A stretch of 64,000 nt of DNA from Jatrophihabitans sp964252635 (GTDB lineage Bacteria > Actinomycetota > Actinomycetes > Mycobacteriales > Jatrophihabitantaceae): assembly GCF_964252635.1 (NCBI RefSeq), contig NZ_CAXUNP010000004.1, forward strand, positions 82,186 to 146,185. The letters are read 5' to 3'. The position numbers were made by a program, and so were the translations under genes. This document shows, one piece after another, positions 9,330 through 18,737 of this stretch. The notes below the pieces were generated by a model that was given only the letters and a program-made list of their open reading frames with translations, was not told the origin of the DNA and ran no database searches. Each line of letters begins with the position of its first letter. Position 1 is the stretch's first letter.

Positions 9330-9411
9330 GGCGACGATCCCTCAGTTTGGGGTGTGGTCGCCAGATGGTGGCAGATCGTCGGCGCCGAGGCGAGCCCTGC
9401 GCGTACTGCGG

Positions 9412-9810
9412 TCAGGCGTCCGCGCCGCGGAGCTGGAACCACACCGTCTTCCCGGGGACCTCCGGCGAGGTCTCGACGCCCCACTCGGTGGCCAGCGTCG
9501 ACACGATGCGCAGCCCGCGCCCGTGCGGTTGGTCGGGGGCGGCCTGGCCGGGGACGACAGGCAGCGAGGAGCCGTCGTCGTGCACCCACACCCCGATCCC
9601 CGGCGGGTGCAGGCGCAGCTGCAAGGTGATGGCCGGCTGACCGTGCTTCACGGCGTTCGCGACCAGCTCGGTGACCAGCAGCTGGGCGTCGTAGAGCAGG
9701 TCGTCGTCCAGATCGCCGGCGTTGTCGGCGAGGTAGCGACGGGCGAAAGCCGCGGCGTCCAGGGACGGTGGGAGTTCGATGCTGGTCGTGACCGGCGAAG
9801 ATCCGGTCAC
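9412..9810 (-). CDS. ATP-binding (HATPase) anti-sigma-factor-type regulator
   Basis: A protein of about 132 residues consisting only of a GHKL/HATPase_c_2 domain: a LLVTELVANAVKHG N-box, a VHDDGSS (G1-type DxG) segment, and a GRGLRIVSTLATEWG G2-type motif. Stand-alone domains like this in actinobacteria belong to the RsbW/SpoIIAB-like group, which bind and phosphorylate anti-anti-sigma factors or control sigma factors and PP2C phosphatases. The frame stays open further upstream to 9981, but that extension is Arg/Ser-rich with no conserved content, so GTG 9810 is preferred. No sigma factor or antagonist gene is adjacent, so the partner is unknown. Confidence 0.82.
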   Translation of the reverse strand: MTGSSPVTTSIELPPSLDAAAFARRYLADNAGDLDDDLLYDAQLLVTELVANAVKHGQPAITLQLRLHPPGIGVWVHDDGSSLPVVPGQAAPDQPHGRGLRIVSTLATEWGVETSPEVPGKTVWFQLRGADA

Positions 9811-9938
9811 GAGCCGTCCACCGCTCGGGCTGCCATGCTCCCTGTGGTGCCCAACGGCGGCCTCCTTCAACCGCAAAGCACCACCAGAGTGGCGGATCGG
9901 ACGCGACGTCGGGTTTCGCTCGTGACAGCGGTGCGACG

Positions 9939-10598
9939 ATGACGTTCGTGACCGATGACTCCCGACGCCCGTCCGACCCACGCGCCGAGATCGGCTCCGA
10001 GGAGGAGTTGCGTGCGCTGCTGGGCGAGGTCGCGGCTCCGGCCCGCGACAAGGAACGCACCCGCCTGACCGAGCTGGACCGTGACTGGCTGGCGGCCTCG
10101 CCCTTCTGTCTCGTGGCCACCGCGGACGAGCAGGGCCGCTGCGACGTCTCGCCCAAGGGTGACCCGCCCGGGTTCACGCTGGTGCTGGACGACACCACGA
10201 TCGCGATCCCGGAACGACCCGGTAACCGCCGCGCGGACGGCTTCCACAACATCCTGCGCAACCCGCACGTCGGCCTCGTGTACCTCATCCCGGGCCGTGG
10301 CGACACCCTGCGGATCAACGGGCGCGCCCGCCTGGTGCGCGACGCCCCGTTCTTCGACCGGCTGGTCGTGAAGGGACACCGGCCCGTGCTCGCAGTCGTC
10401 GTGGAGATCGAGGAGGTGTTCCACCACTGCGCGAAGGCCTTCCTGCGGTCCTCCCTGTGGCAGCCCGACACCTGGCGCCCCGATGCGGTGGCTCCGCGCG
10501 CACGCATCGCGCAGGCCCTGGAGCGGCCGTCGGCGTCGCTGGCCGACCTCGAGCAGTACTACGGCAGCGCCTACGCCGAGCGGCTGTACCGCCCCTGA
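9939..10598 (+). CDS. Pyridoxamine 5'-phosphate oxidase-like FMN-binding protein
   Basis: A 219-residue split-barrel flavoprotein of the PPOX superfamily, close to the MSMEG_1061-type subgroup. The core shows FCLVATADEQGRCDVSPKGD, then IPERPGNRRADGFHNILRNP and a GRGDTLRINGRARLV strand, which form the FMN pocket and dimer interface. Family members are FMN- or F420-dependent reductases or haem-binding proteins; the substrate cannot be deduced. ATG 9939 is used; GTG 9948 is an alternative. It diverges from the anti-sigma-type gene with about 130 bp between starts. Confidence 0.85.
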   Translation: MTFVTDDSRRPSDPRAEIGSEEELRALLGEVAAPARDKERTRLTELDRDWLAASPFCLVATADEQGRCDVSPKGDPPGFTLVLDDTTIAIPERPGNRRADGFHNILRNPHVGLVYLIPGRGDTLRINGRARLVRDAPFFDRLVVKGHRPVLAVVVEIEEVFHHCAKAFLRSSLWQPDTWRPDAVAPRARIAQALERPSASLADLEQYYGSAYAERLYRP

Positions 10599-10700
10599 CG
10601 GTCGAGCCGGCCCGACTGGCGTCGTCTACCGAGACAAGCAATGCTGAAGCTGCCCGTAAGCGGCGCTACAGTCGTCGTCTCGATCGACCCCAGGAGCGTT

Positions 10701-11561
10701 GTGTCCGCAGACCAGAGCCTGATGTCCGACACCAAGGCCGATTTCTCCTCGATCTACGACCGGGACGACCCCCGCGCGTACTTCGCGGAGCTGAGCCCAC
10801 TGGACTACCAGATCCCCCAGCAGGCGATGCCGGTCCTGCGCACGCTGGCGGGCGCGTCGACACGCAGCGGGCGAACCCGGCCCGTCCTGGACCTGTGCTG
10901 CTCCTACGGCATCAACGGCGGACTGCTGCGCTTCGACGTTGAGCTGGACGAGATGAGCGCACGGGCCACGGCCGCCGCCGCGGCCGACCTGTCGCCTCGT
11001 GCGTTCATCGCGTCGGAGCGGGCCTTCTTCGCGGAGCGCCGGCGTACCCCGCAGCTGGACGTCCGTGGTCTCGACGCCGCGCCGCACGCCATCGGCTACG
11101 CCCGTGAGGTGGGCCTGGTGACCGACGGCTGGGCCGAGAACCTCGAACAGGACGCCGCCTCACCCGCGCTACGGGCCGGGCTGCGCGACGTCGGGCTCGT
11201 CACCTGTACCGGAGGCGTGGGCTACGTCGGCGCCGCGACGTTCGACGCGATCCTCGACGCCGTCGACCGGCCGGACGACCTCTGGTTGGCGGTGTTCGTC
11301 CTGCGCGTCTTCGACTACACCCCGATCGAGCAGGTGCTGCGCCGGGCCGGGCTCGTCACCGAGCAGGTGCCGGGCCGCACCTTCCTGCAACGGCGCTTCG
11401 CCGACGCCGAGGAACAGCGCGTCGCGGTCGAGACCGTGCGCGACCGTGGCCTCGACCCGGCCGGCAAGGAGGCCGACGGCTGGTTCCACGCCGAGTGCTT
11501 CGTCACCCGGCCGGCCGCAGAGGCCGCCCGGGTACCGCTCGAGGACCTACTTGCTGGGTGA
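10701..11561 (+). CDS. Methyltransferase-like protein (class I fold, uncertain activity)
   Basis: A 286-residue protein with a motif-I-like strand and loop VLDLCCSYGINGGLL near residue 70, resembling the SAM-binding DxxxGxG loop of class I methyltransferases, followed by a C-terminal FVLRVFDYTPIEQVL segment like those after motif IV. GTG 10701 is selected because AGGAG lies at 10692-10696; a start further upstream (10641) is less likely. The central region does not show a clear acidic motif II, so it may bind SAM weakly or not at all. The 3' end overlaps the convergent UPF0182 gene by 15 bp. Confidence 0.7.
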   Translation: MSADQSLMSDTKADFSSIYDRDDPRAYFAELSPLDYQIPQQAMPVLRTLAGASTRSGRTRPVLDLCCSYGINGGLLRFDVELDEMSARATAAAAADLSPRAFIASERAFFAERRRTPQLDVRGLDAAPHAIGYAREVGLVTDGWAENLEQDAASPALRAGLRDVGLVTCTGGVGYVGAATFDAILDAVDRPDDLWLAVFVLRVFDYTPIEQVLRRAGLVTEQVPGRTFLQRRFADAEEQRVAVETVRDRGLDPAGKEADGWFHAECFVTRPAAEAARVPLEDLLAG

Positions 11562-14513
11562 TGCGCTCGGCGTGGCCGTAGGCAGTCCGCCCAGGCCGAT
11601 CAGCTGCTTCACCAGCTGGTTGACCTTCTGCTGTGCCGCGGCCGCCCTGACCGTGTCCGTCGCCGGGATGCTGGCCAGCGCGGCGTAGGCGCGGTTGAGC
11701 TGCGCCTGCACCGACGCGACGGTCGGCGCCGTCGTCGTGCCGGACGACGGCGTACCCGAGGACGGTGTCGACGACGGCGTGCTCGACGACGACCCGCCCG
11801 ACGTCGGCGTCGACGACTCGGAGCCGGAGGCATCGTTGCTCACCGAGAAACCGGGCGTCCGGCCCTTCTGGATGTCGGTCAGGGCCGCCGAGAGCGTGGC
11901 TCCGTAGCCCACCTTGTCGCCGTAGGTGACCAGGACGCGGCCCAGCGTCGGGTAGGTGCTGGAACTCTGGCTGGTCGACTGCACGTAGAGCGGCTCGACG
12001 TAGAGGAAGGAGTCGCCCAGGGGCAGGGTCAGCAGGTTGCCGTGGGTCACGGTGGACTGGCCGGAGTTGAGCAACGAGATGTCGCGCGAGATGACCGGCT
12101 CGCTCTTGAAGACGTTGGCCACCTGGCTGGGCCCCTGGACGGCGGACTTGCCCGGCACCTCGAGCACCGTCAACTTGCCGTAGTTGGGCCCGGGGTCGCT
12201 GTCGGCCGTGATGTAGGCGGCGAGGTTGGGCGCGTTGCTCACCACCATCGGCGACGTCAGCTGGAACTGGGCGTCACCGCTGGAGGCCGTCGTGCTCGAC
12301 CCGGCCGGCGGACTCGCGAGCACGTAATAGGCCGGCTGGTCGGCCCCCGGGGCGTTCGGGTCCTCGGGCACGGCCCACCGGCCCTTGCCGTTGTACGACG
12401 CGACCGGGTTGCTGATGTGGTACTGGGCGAGCAGGGCGCGCTGGGTGTTGAACAGGTCCTGCGGGTACCGCACGTGGGCCAGCACGTCCGCCGGCATCTC
12501 GTCCCTGTCCGTGATCAACCCCGGGACGATCTTGCGCCACGCCTTGAGGATCGGGTCGGATTTGTCCCAGGCGTACAGCTTCACGGTGCCGTCGTAGGCG
12601 TCGACCGTGGCCTTCACCGAGTTGCGGATGTAGTTGATCTGGCGGTCGGGCTGGTTGGGCCGCAACGACGTACCGGTGAGCTTCGACAGCGACTGCCGCT
12701 CGGAGTACGGGAAGTTGGCCATCGTCGTGTACCCGTCGATCATCCACATGATGTGGCCGGTCTTCTGGTTCACGAACGGGTACGGCGCACCGTCGAGCGT
12801 CAGGAACGGCGCGATCTTCTGCACCAGCGCCTTGGGGTCGCGGTTGAGGATGACCTTGGCGCCCTTGGCGCTCACCGCGTCGTTCAGCAGGAAGTTGGTC
12901 TCGCGGTACTTGGTCGCGAAGGCGAGCTTGGCCAACGGGCTGGACAGCGACACCCCACCCTTGCCGGTGTAGGTGTTGTTGCCCGCGTTCCCGTCGTACT
13001 CGCGTTTGCGGTCCTTGTCGCCGACGATCGCGTACGGGTTCATGCCCTGGCCGAAGTAGACCTGTGGCGTCGAGGTGTTCAGGTCGAGGTCGCCCGACGG
13101 CGGGATGTTGCCCTCGGAGTAGGGGATGTCGCCGTTGGTCACGTCCTGGTCGGCCTGCGCGGCGACGAACCCGTAGCCGTGCGTGTACACGGTGTACTGG
13201 TTGATCCAGTTGTTGAGGTTCCCGCCCAGGTTGGCCGGCTCGAGCTGCCGGACACCGACGACGTAGTCGTGCACGGCGCCCTGCGGGTCGGTGTACCGGT
13301 CGACGTTGAGCTTGTTGCTGAAGCCGTAGGGCTGGGCGATCTTCTGGAAGTTGGTGAACGTCGGGCCCAGGACGTTCGGGTCCAGGATGCGGATGTTGTC
13401 GACTGTCGTGTTCGACGTCGTGACGGCGCCGGCCGCCGGCTTGGCCGTGGCCGAGTACTGCACGTACTTGACCGAGCCGGTCGTACCTGCGGCGTTCTCC
13501 GTCTGAATGCCGTACGCGTCACGGGTGGCGTCGATGTTGCGTCCGATGTAGGGCGCTTCCTTGTCGCTGGCGTTGGGCTTGACCGACACCCGCTGCACGA
13601 TGGCCGGGTAGATGCCGGCGATGACGATCGACAAGATGATGAGCACGATGAAACCGATGCCCGGCAGCAGCGCGCTCTTGAGCCAGATGCTCGCCAGCAC
13701 CCCGATGGCCAGCACGATGGTGATCCAGAACAGGATGGTCTTGGCCGGCAACTCCGAGTGCACGTCGGTGTAGGACGCCCCGGTGAACTTGCTGCGGTCG
13801 GAGAACACCAGCCCGTAGCGGTCGAGCCAGTAGGCCACGGCCTTCAGCGCCATGAAGACGAAGACCAGCGCGGTGATCTGCCGCCGCGCCGCGATCGTGA
13901 TCTTCGGGCCGGGCGTCTGCAGCCGGATCGCACCCGTCAGGTAGTGCACGGCGACGGTGAGGATGAGGGCGAAGATGATCGCGCTGAAGCCGAAGCTGAG
14001 CAGGATCCGGTACGCGGGGTAGTCGAAGGCGTAGAAGCCGATGTCGAGATGGAACTGCGGGTCCTTCTGCCCGAACGACCCGCCGTGCAGGAACAGCTGC
14101 CACTGCTGCCAGCGACCCTGCGCCGCCGCGCCCGCCGCGACGAACGCGACCAGCGAGATGCCGATGAGCACGAGCTTGCGACGCGGCTCGATCATCAGGG
14201 CGTAGTTCTGCAGGTTCTGCTGCTCCGGGGACATCGGCCGGAAGGGCGGCCTGATGAGGTAGGCGACGACCAGGTTTCCGCCGATGATCAGCGCCATCAG
14301 CGCACCGAAGACGAAGAACAGCACCACCTTCGTCCAGAACATCGTGGCGTAGATGTTGCGATGGCCGACGGAGCCGAACCAGAGGTAGTTGACGTAGACG
14401 CCGGCGAACTTGACGAGCAGGATCAGCAGGACGATGAGGATCGCGACGACCGACAGCGCGATCTTCGCCCGCCGTGACAACAGCACGGACGGGATGGGTT
14501 GCCGCATCGCCAC
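11547..14513 (-). CDS. UPF0182 family large membrane protein
   Basis: A 988-residue protein with about seven transmembrane helices in the first 310 residues, then a large extracytoplasmic domain and a low-complexity Ser/Thr/Gly/Pro tail near residues 885-930. It is a full-length member of the UPF0182 family (Rv3193c-like), conserved in actinobacteria and some cyanobacteria; the molecular function is unknown. It shares a 145-bp divergent gap with the PPA1309-type gene. The neighbouring PDZ protease and metalloprotease are in the same order in M. tuberculosis from memory, which supports the assignment. Confidence 0.93.
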   Translation of the reverse strand: MAMRQPIPSVLLSRRAKIALSVVAILIVLLILLVKFAGVYVNYLWFGSVGHRNIYATMFWTKVVLFFVFGALMALIIGGNLVVAYLIRPPFRPMSPEQQNLQNYALMIEPRRKLVLIGISLVAFVAAGAAAQGRWQQWQLFLHGGSFGQKDPQFHLDIGFYAFDYPAYRILLSFGFSAIIFALILTVAVHYLTGAIRLQTPGPKITIAARRQITALVFVFMALKAVAYWLDRYGLVFSDRSKFTGASYTDVHSELPAKTILFWITIVLAIGVLASIWLKSALLPGIGFIVLIILSIVIAGIYPAIVQRVSVKPNASDKEAPYIGRNIDATRDAYGIQTENAAGTTGSVKYVQYSATAKPAAGAVTTSNTTVDNIRILDPNVLGPTFTNFQKIAQPYGFSNKLNVDRYTDPQGAVHDYVVGVRQLEPANLGGNLNNWINQYTVYTHGYGFVAAQADQDVTNGDIPYSEGNIPPSGDLDLNTSTPQVYFGQGMNPYAIVGDKDRKREYDGNAGNNTYTGKGGVSLSSPLAKLAFATKYRETNFLLNDAVSAKGAKVILNRDPKALVQKIAPFLTLDGAPYPFVNQKTGHIMWMIDGYTTMANFPYSERQSLSKLTGTSLRPNQPDRQINYIRNSVKATVDAYDGTVKLYAWDKSDPILKAWRKIVPGLITDRDEMPADVLAHVRYPQDLFNTQRALLAQYHISNPVASYNGKGRWAVPEDPNAPGADQPAYYVLASPPAGSSTTASSGDAQFQLTSPMVVSNAPNLAAYITADSDPGPNYGKLTVLEVPGKSAVQGPSQVANVFKSEPVISRDISLLNSGQSTVTHGNLLTLPLGDSFLYVEPLYVQSTSQSSSTYPTLGRVLVTYGDKVGYGATLSAALTDIQKGRTPGFSVSNDASGSESSTPTSGGSSSSTPSSTPSSGTPSSGTTTAPTVASVQAQLNRAYAALASIPATDTVRAAAAQQKVNQLVKQLIGLGGLPTATPSASPSK

Positions 14514-14658
14514 GGGCGAACTCCTCGGTGGGTCACAGGCTGATCACGGGTACCGGTATCGCTACCCGGGGACACTTCCGAGTCAACGTACCGGCCGTCG
14601 ACGTGGTTCCTGTCGGGGTGGTCGGACACGTCCTCCCGGCGTCCACCACACTTTCCCG

Positions 14659-15180
14659 ATGAGCGAATTCCTCAGCGTCCTCGAGCAGGCCACGGCGGAG
14701 ATCGAGCAGCACGTGCACGCCGCCGGCTGGGACCGCGGCCCCGCGCTGTTCGCCCTGGTGAGTTCGGGGCAGTTCGCGATCGACGATCCGCAGACCGCGG
14801 CACGGCTCGGCATCGACCGACTGCCGCCACAGACGCTGACGCCGATCGAGCAGCAGGACCTGCCCGACCAGCCGCTGGACGAGGTGCTGGCCGGGCTGGA
14901 GTGGCCGGCGTCCGTCGTCGGGTGCGCGGTGACGCAGGAGATCGTCATCCTGCCGCCGTCGGCCGAGGCGTCCGTGGCCGACGGCGATGCCGACGCGGCC
15001 GCGGCGCACCCCGAGCGTCGCGAGGCCCGCCTCGCGGTCGGCGTGCTGCGCGACGGGTCGAGCGCGGCGCTGCTGCGCCTGCGTTCGGTCGACGGCTCCG
15101 CGGAGGCCGATGAGGACCGGCTGACCGGTGCCGACCTGGCCCCCAACCTCGTCGAGGCGTTGCTCGCGACACTGCGCTGA
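14659..15180 (+). CDS. PPA1309 family protein, conserved hypothetical
   Basis: A 173-residue soluble acidic protein that matches the conserved actinobacterial PPA1309 family found between UPF0182 and the PDZ/Lon-like protease. Recognisable features are the N-terminal helix with AGWDRGPALFALV near residue 25 and the RLAVGVLRDG strand in the second half. ATG 14659 is chosen; the frame upstream is open but lacks conserved content and runs into the divergent promoter region. Function is unknown. A short acidic variable insert (about residues 105-120) separates two conserved halves. Confidence 0.85.
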   Translation: MSEFLSVLEQATAEIEQHVHAAGWDRGPALFALVSSGQFAIDDPQTAARLGIDRLPPQTLTPIEQQDLPDQPLDEVLAGLEWPASVVGCAVTQEIVILPPSAEASVADGDADAAAAHPERREARLAVGVLRDGSSAALLRLRSVDGSAEADEDRLTGADLAPNLVEALLATLR

Positions 15181-15243
15181 TGTCGCGCTGACGCTGCTAC
15201 GACGTTGCGCTGACGGCTCGCGACGAGGCATTGCCGACGCGCG

Positions 15244-16335
15244 TCAGCAGTGCGGGACGGGCTGACCCTTCTCGATGGCGAGCAGGTCCTGGACCGCGCC
15301 GTGCAGCGAATCGACCTTGACCACGTCCAGACCCTTCGGCGTCGCCTTGCGGACGTCGCTGCAGTTGCCCGCAGGTGCGAGGAACACGCTCGCGCCCTTC
15401 CGCTTCGCCGCGATCATCTTGAGCTGGATACCGCCGATCGGACCGACCTTGCCGCTGCCGTCGATCGTCCCGGTGCCGGCGATGAAGCGGTCCTTGGTCA
15501 GGTCGACGCTGCCGACCTTCTCCATGATGCCGAGCGCGAACATCAGGCCGGCCGACGGCCCACCGATCTCGTTGCCGAGCCCGAGGTCGACCGTGAACGG
15601 GGCGAGGCAGGTGTCTGCGACGGTGATGCCCAGCCGTGCGCCCTTCGCGTTCTTCGGCGGCGTGGTCACGGTGACGTCGGTCGTCACGTTCTTGCCCTGA
15701 CGCACGACCGCCACCGGAACCGGGGTGCCGGGCTTCAAGGTGCTCAGCACTGCGGTCAACGCCTTCGCGCTGGTGGCCGGCCGGCCCGCCACCGACACCA
15801 GCCGGTCGCCGGAGCGCAGCTTGCCGTCCGAGGGGCCCTTGCCCAGCACACCGACCACGCCGAACCCGCGCGGGTACTTCAGCTCGCACAGGGCCGCCTG
15901 CGTCGCGCTGTCCTGGGAACTCAGAAAGTCCTGCGTGTTCTGCTGGTCGGTCTGTTTCTGCGACGTGCCGGGCGGATAGACCGACGCGCGCGGCACGACC
16001 ACCTCGTCGTGCTCCAGCCAGCCCGCGAACGCCTGGAAGGCGCTGATGGACTGCGTGGTCACACTGACCGTCGTGAGGTTGAGGTGCCCGTCGGTGCGGT
16101 TCGGGGTGCGTCCCACGATCTTGATGATCGAGTTGCCCTGCTCGTCGCTGCCCAGGGTGTTGTACGTGGGACCCGGCGACAGGATCACGTAGGGCACCGG
16201 CAGGGTCAGGGCCAGCACGAACAGCACGATGAACACGACGCCGGCCACGACCAGGGTGCGGACGCGGCGGCTCAGCGCGGCCCAGGCACGACCACCCGGA
16301 ACGCGCTCGGCCGAGGGCAGCGGTAGGCGAGCCAC
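15244..16335 (-). CDS. PDZ domain-containing Lon-like (S16) membrane protease
   Basis: A protein of about 363 residues. An N-terminal transmembrane helix (about residues 28-50) is followed by a conserved YVILSPGPTYNTLG segment, a PDZ domain (about residues 155-230; SGDRLVSVAGRP), and a C-terminal Lon-type peptidase domain. The catalytic Ser lies in GGPSAGLMFALGI and the Lys in the GPIGGIQLKMIAA helix, forming the Ser-Lys dyad of family S16. The protease faces the cell exterior and probably cleaves envelope substrates, but none is known. GTG 16335 is preferred; the frame is open to 16386. The gene is downstream of a small membrane protein gene, possibly an operon. Confidence 0.9.
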   Translation of the reverse strand: MARLPLPSAERVPGGRAWAALSRRVRTLVVAGVVFIVLFVLALTLPVPYVILSPGPTYNTLGSDEQGNSIIKIVGRTPNRTDGHLNLTTVSVTTQSISAFQAFAGWLEHDEVVVPRASVYPPGTSQKQTDQQNTQDFLSSQDSATQAALCELKYPRGFGVVGVLGKGPSDGKLRSGDRLVSVAGRPATSAKALTAVLSTLKPGTPVPVAVVRQGKNVTTDVTVTTPPKNAKGARLGITVADTCLAPFTVDLGLGNEIGGPSAGLMFALGIMEKVGSVDLTKDRFIAGTGTIDGSGKVGPIGGIQLKMIAAKRKGASVFLAPAGNCSDVRKATPKGLDVVKVDSLHGAVQDLLAIEKGQPVPHC

Positions 16336-16357
16336 CCGGGCAGCGTAACCGGGGCGG

Positions 16358-16579
16358 TCAGCCGGGCTCGTCGGCCCGGGGCGCAACCGCCTCGGGGGAC
16401 GCGGGCACCGGCGGCGTCCCGGCCCGGGTCGTCGCGCCCAGGGCGTCGAGGTAGGCGCTGTGCGCCCGCATCGACTCGGCGGTGTCCGGCAACCGGCGCG
16501 GCCGGGAGCGCAGCCAGGACCACAGCGCGGCCAGCACGGTCACCGCGACCGGCACGGCCAACCAGAGAGCCCAGCCCAT
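16358..16579 (-). CDS. Small single-pass membrane protein, hypothetical
   Basis: A 73-residue protein beginning MGWALWLAVPVAVTVLAAL, one N-terminal hydrophobic helix, then an RSRPRR positive patch and a short Ala/Pro-rich tail with SMRAHSAYLDALG. Such small proteins often sit upstream of the PDZ protease or near the metalloprotease in actinobacteria. The ATG at 16579 is used because the upstream extension is not hydrophobic. It ends 22 bp before the protease start, so co-transcription is likely. Function unknown. Confidence 0.65.
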   Translation of the reverse strand: MGWALWLAVPVAVTVLAALWSWLRSRPRRLPDTAESMRAHSAYLDALGATTRAGTPPVPASPEAVAPRADEPG

Positions 16580-16680
16580 GGGCGCGACGCTACCGGCGAG
16601 TGGCCGTTCGCCCTGGGCGCAACGCGGGGCTGCTCCGGAACCGCGCACAGGGGGTGTTCGTCGCTACTACCGTGGACCCC

Positions 16681-18039
16681 ATGAGCAATTTCGGTTTCGG
16701 TTTCGGACGCGGCGGCGACTCCGGCGACGACGGTGACCCGCAGAACCCGATGGGTGGCATGCCGTTCTTCGCCGAACTGCAGAAGATGCTGTCCTGGTCC
16801 GGCGGTCCGGTGAACTGGGACCTCGCCAAGCAGCTCGCCGCCACGACCATCGCGCAGGGCGGCGGCGGCAACGCGATCGTCAGCCCCGCCGAGCGGCTGG
16901 GTGTCTCGGAAGCCGTCCGTCTCGCCGATCTGTGGCTCGACGACGTCACCGATTTCCCCTCCGGGGTGCAGACGATCGAGTCGTGGTCGCGCACCGAGTG
17001 GCTGGACAAGACCCTGCCGGTCTGGTCCGCGCTGTGCGAACCGGTCGCGTCCCGCGTGGTCGAGGCCATGTCGGCGGCGATCCCCGAGGACCAGCTACAG
17101 ATGCTCGGGGGCGAGGGCAACCCGCTGGCCGGCATCATGCAGCAGGTCGGCGGCCTGATGTTCGGCGCGCAGGTCGGCCAGGGGCTCGGCGGGCTGGCCC
17201 GTGAAGTCGTGTCGGCCACCGACATCGGCATCCCGATCGGCCCCGCCGGGGTCGCCGCCATCGTCCCGGCCAACATCGCCGCCTTCGGCGAGGGCCTCGA
17301 GCGGCCCGCCGACGAGGTGCGCCTGTACCTCGCCCTGCGCGAGGCGGCGCACCAGCGCCTGTTCGGTCACGTGCCGTGGTTGCGCCAGCGCCTGCTGGAC
17401 ACGATCGAGGCCTACGCGCGCGGCATCACCCTGGACATGTCCTCCCTCGAGGAGGCCATGCGCACCATCGACCCGATGAACCCCCAGGGCATCCAGGACG
17501 CGCTCGGTGGCGGGTTGTTCGCGCCGCAGGAGACGCCCGAGCAGCAGCAGGCCCTGCGCCGGCTGGAGACGCTGCTGGCCCTGGTCGAGGGCTGGGTCGA
17601 CACGGTGGTCGCCGCCGCCGCGTCCGACCGGATGCCCGGTGCCGACGCACTGCGCGAGGCCACCCGGCGCCGCCGTGCCTCCGGTGGCCCGGCCGAGCAG
17701 ACGTTCGCCACCCTCGTCGGGCTCGAGCTACGCCCCCGCCGCCTGCGCGACGCCGCGGCCCTGTGGTCGAGCGTCACCGAGAAGCGGGGCGTCGGCCCCC
17801 GCGACGCGATCTGGGTGCACCCGGACCTGTTGCCCACCACCGACGACCTCGACGACCCGCTCGGGTTCAGCGACAAGATCATGTCGGAGGAGGACTTCGT
17901 CGCCCCCGACGACCTCAGCGCATTGCTCGGTGACTCCGGGGCCGGCGCCGAGCCCACGGACGAGCCGGGAGACGGGCCGGAGGGCAAGCCCGAGGACGAG
18001 TCCGACGACGAGCCGAGGGACAAGCCAGGCGACGTCTGA
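16681..18039 (+). CDS. Zinc-dependent metalloprotease-like protein (DUF2342 family)
   Basis: A 452-residue protein of the actinobacterial DUF2342 / putative F420-associated hydrolase group (Rv3195-like). A glycine-rich start leads to a helical zincin-like domain with the conserved REAAHQRLFGHVPWL segment near residue 222, where the family has its metal-binding Glu and His residues in place of a standard HExxH. The ATG at 16681 gives the usual MSNFGFGF start. The last 35 residues are an acidic Asp/Glu/Pro/Gly repeat tail, probably disordered. Proteolytic activity is inferred from fold, not shown. The convergent gene that follows is another metallopeptidase-like protein. Confidence 0.88.
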   Translation: MSNFGFGFGRGGDSGDDGDPQNPMGGMPFFAELQKMLSWSGGPVNWDLAKQLAATTIAQGGGGNAIVSPAERLGVSEAVRLADLWLDDVTDFPSGVQTIESWSRTEWLDKTLPVWSALCEPVASRVVEAMSAAIPEDQLQMLGGEGNPLAGIMQQVGGLMFGAQVGQGLGGLAREVVSATDIGIPIGPAGVAAIVPANIAAFGEGLERPADEVRLYLALREAAHQRLFGHVPWLRQRLLDTIEAYARGITLDMSSLEEAMRTIDPMNPQGIQDALGGGLFAPQETPEQQQALRRLETLLALVEGWVDTVVAAAASDRMPGADALREATRRRRASGGPAEQTFATLVGLELRPRRLRDAAALWSSVTEKRGVGPRDAIWVHPDLLPTTDDLDDPLGFSDKIMSEEDFVAPDDLSALLGDSGAGAEPTDEPGDGPEGKPEDESDDEPRDKPGDV

Positions 18040-18051
18040 CGGGTCTCCCGA

Positions 18052-18663
18052 TCAGCGCTGGTCGGCGAGCGGACGCTGTGCCGCGGCGCTGACGCCGTCG
18101 AGGAAACCGCGTGCCCGCTCGGTGCGCGGGTAGGCGGCCAACAGTGCCCAGAAACGCGGTCCGTGCCCCGGCTCGATGAGGTGGGCCAGCTCGTGGAGCA
18201 GCACGTAGTCCTGCACCCACCCCGGCATGGCCAGCAGGCGCCGCGACATCCGGATGGTCCGGTCGTCCGGCGTGCACGACGCCCACCGACTGCGCATCGG
18301 GGCGACCCAGCGCACCCGGGCGGGGCGGGCCCGCCCGTCGAGGTAACGCGTCGACAGCTCGACGGCCCGCCGCGTGAGCTCCGCGTCGTCGCCGCGCGCA
18401 TCCCCGGCCGCGCGATCGACACGCGCCACCATCCGCGACACCCACTCCCGCTCCTCGGCTGCGGTGAACCCGTCCGGGATCAGGACGACGACCCGTTCAC
18501 CGTCGCGATAGGCAGAGACCGTACGTCGGCGCTTGGCGCTGCGGCGCACCTCGACCCGGTCCCCGTCGTCGCCGCGCACGACTTCCCCTCCGCTGCGCAC
18601 GACATCTCCTCCGCTGCGCACGACATCTCTTCCGCTGCGCACGACATCTCCCCCGCGGCGCAT
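18052..18663 (-). CDS. YgjP/SprT-like metallopeptidase domain protein
   Basis: A 203-residue protein with the zincin motif LLHELAHL (HExxH) near residue 155 and a third ligand His in GHGPRFWALL, the pattern of the DUF45/YgjP family. An RWASCTP segment precedes the motif, as is typical. The N-terminus from ATG 18663 starts with four near-identical heptads of the type GGDVVRS encoded by 21-bp repeats, not seen in the family, so the conserved protein may really begin later, around VEVRRSAKRRR. It is convergent with the DUF2342 gene, 12 bp between stops. Cytoplasmic, substrate unknown. Confidence 0.85.
   Translation of the reverse strand: MRRGGDVVRSGRDVVRSGGDVVRSGGEVVRGDDGDRVEVRRSAKRRRTVSAYRDGERVVVLIPDGFTAAEEREWVSRMVARVDRAAGDARGDDAELTRRAVELSTRYLDGRARPARVRWVAPMRSRWASCTPDDRTIRMSRRLLAMPGWVQDYVLLHELAHLIEPGHGPRFWALLAAYPRTERARGFLDGVSAAAQRPLADQR
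18574..18657. repeat. Four 21-bp tandem repeats at start of YgjP-like gene
   Basis: Units at 18574-18594, 18595-18615, 18616-18636 and 18637-18657 share the core GCGCACGACATCTCC with small differences. They keep the reading frame and encode repeated Gly-Asp-Val-Val-Arg-Ser heptads on the minus strand. The repeat is immediately inside the assigned ATG. Confidence 0.85.
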
Positions 18664-18737
18664 GGTGCACACGCTAGCCACACCTTCCGACACCGCGGGG
18701 AACCCGGACGCCCGAGGTGTCCGACTTGTACACACCG

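Noticed and set aside
9811..9981. N-terminal extension of the anti-sigma-type ATPase
   Set aside because: The extra residues are Arg/Ser/His-rich and unconserved, and GTG 9810 gives the normal domain start.
12042..14477. Plus-strand open frame of about 800 codons
   Set aside because: It is opposite the certain UPF0182 gene and shows Arg/Val/Asp/His-rich shadow composition without any motif.
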